From positions 62,001 to 126,000 of the forward strand of contig NZ_JAUSRF010000002.1 of the NCBI RefSeq assembly GCF_030811685.1: a stretch of 64,000 nt of DNA. Reading direction: 5' to 3'. Of this stretch, positions 63,141-64,000 are shown in pieces. The stretch's first letter is position 1. The number at the start of each line of letters is the position of its first letter. The DNA comes from Neorhizobium huautlense (GTDB lineage Bacteria; Pseudomonadota; Alphaproteobacteria; Rhizobiales; Rhizobiaceae). The notes under the pieces are model-generated. The model ran no database searches. It saw nothing but the letters and a program-made list of their open reading frames with translations, and was not told the origin of the DNA. The position numbers and the translations under genes are program-made.

Positions 63141-63338
63141 TCAGGCGGCGCCGGCCGGATCGCCGATCGGCAGAAGAGCGGGGTCGAGCGGCGGATCGTT
63201 GGGGTTCTTGCTGTCGCCGGGATCCTTCACCGGCGGAACCGGTGGTTTTTCCTGGACGCGGTCCGGAATGCCGGGTGTCGGCGTCGGGCCGCGCGGCGTG
63301 TCTGCTTCCGGTGTCGGGATCGGGTCGCGATTGGGCAT
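63141..63338 (-). CDS. small proline-rich protein
   Basis: A 65-residue, Pro/Asp-rich, probably disordered protein beginning MPNRDPIPTPEADTPRGPT. A perfect ribosome site (AAGGAGG, 8 bases before ATG 63338) supports that it is expressed. Similar short DPIPTPE-type proteins occur in rhizobia, but I know no function. Confidence 0.7.
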   Translation of the reverse strand: MPNRDPIPTPEADTPRGPTPTPGIPDRVQEKPPVPPVKDPGDSKNPNDPPLDPALLPIGDPAGAA

Positions 63339-63554
63339 GTCCTTGCCTCCTTGTCCTTGTTTTCAAAAGAACAACCAGCGTGGCGGCCAGAGGTTCCCGA
63401 TCGTGATCGGGAGGCCGCTTATTTACCAATCCCCACATAACTGTCGTAAAACGCGAGTGATGCTGCATTTTCGATTCGACAAGAACACCGACATTCGTTA
63501 CCGGTTAAACGATTAATCACCTGCATTACTGTCCACTCGGCGAACGTTGCTTTG

Positions 63555-64000
63555 ATGTCACGTCAGAAACCTAGGCTTGCAAGAATCGCAGATGCCCTTG
63601 GCGTTTCCACCGCCACGGTTTCCAATGCGCTTTCCGGCAAGGGGCGCGTGTCGCCCGAGCTGGCGGAACGTATTCGCGCGACGGCGGCCGAGTTGGGTTA
63701 TGTACCAAGCGTCGCTGGCCGTGCGCTTCGCACCGGCCGCAGCGGCGTTCTGGGTCTGGTGCTTGCCGATATCAGCAACCCGCTGTTTCCGAAGCTCGCG
63801 CAGGCCATTGAAAACTCCGCCGCCAAGGTCGGCTATGGCATTCTGATCGCCGACTCCCATGGTGATGTGACGGCGCAGACGCAGGCGATCGAACGGCTGA
63901 TCGAACGTGGTGTGGATGGCATGATCGTCGTTCCGCGTCGCGGCACCTGGGTAACGGGTGCCAGCTGTCCGGTGGCTGTCATCGACAGCCCTTCGACGCC
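63555..64000 (+). CDS. LacI-family transcriptional regulator, 3' end cut by window
   Basis: The first 148 residues of a LacI/GalR repressor. RIADALGVSTATVSNALSGKGRVSPELAERIRATAAELGYVPS is seen as the helix-turn-helix and hinge, followed by GRSGVLGLVLADISNPLFPKLAQAIENSA, the start of the sugar-binding domain. It runs off the right edge, so target and effector are unknown. Confidence 0.93.
   Translation, partial: MSRQKPRLARIADALGVSTATVSNALSGKGRVSPELAERIRATAAELGYVPSVAGRALRTGRSGVLGLVLADISNPLFPKLAQAIENSAAKVGYGILIADSHGDVTAQTQAIERLIERGVDGMIVVPRRGTWVTGASCPVAVIDSPST

Overview
The window is a high-GC alphaproteobacterial segment that most resembles the Rhizobium/Agrobacterium group. The evidence is a eukaryotic-type glutamine synthetase GlnII beside a small DUF2735-type protein, an LpsL-type UDP-glucuronate 4-epimerase, a COG3964 deacetylase of the Agrobacterium Atu3266 type, four RIME-like intergenic palindromic mosaics and an iron-responsive TGA-N9-TCA box. 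No rRNA, tRNA, insertion sequence, phage or CRISPR was seen. Whether this is a main chromosome or a second replicon cannot be decided from the window.

Positions 1-27575 form a surface-polysaccharide locus. It holds dTDP-L-rhamnose synthesis (rfbB partial, rfbD, rfbA), four GT4 and one GT2 glycosyltransferase plus a fifth GT4-fold enzyme, a Wzy-like polymerase, a Wzx-like flippase, three integral-membrane acyltransferases, two hexapeptide acetyltransferases, a UDP-GlcA 4-epimerase and a UDP-galactopyranose mutase. Three proteins with a clan GH-A type glycosidase fold lie in the same locus: two exported paralogues (4081-5457 and 20362-21726) and a 1395-residue protein (22096-26283) with a 164-residue tandem repeat and a type I secretion-like C terminus. 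Together they suggest a rhamnose-, galacturonate- and galactofuranose-containing, O-acylated polymer with its own processing enzymes. This set is the most novel part of the window.

Positions 27572-33473 hold a protein methyltransferase and an iron-siderophore locus: a siderophore-interacting reductase, an ABC ATPase, an AraC regulator and a TonB-dependent receptor. A short relic of a second receptor gene lies between the ATPase and araC. Positions 33540-37355 hold a GH15 enzyme and a ClC-type channel.

Positions 37662-47201 form a peptide-type ABC uptake and catabolic cluster: binding protein, two permeases, COG3964 deacetylase, RidA-like protein, divergent IclR regulator, SelA-like PLP enzyme and a fused dual ATPase. 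I infer uptake and breakdown of an N-acylated amino compound. Positions 47251-54721 carry histidine utilisation (hutD, hutU, hutH, hutI and divergent hutF-hutC) with no hutG.

Positions 54839-64000 hold two unassigned small proteins, modABC with a short ModE-like regulator, a 2-hydroxyacid dehydrogenase, a D-amino-acid transaminase, the DUF2735-type gene, glnII with a sigma-54 promoter, a proline-rich small protein and the start of a LacI-family regulator cut by the window edge.
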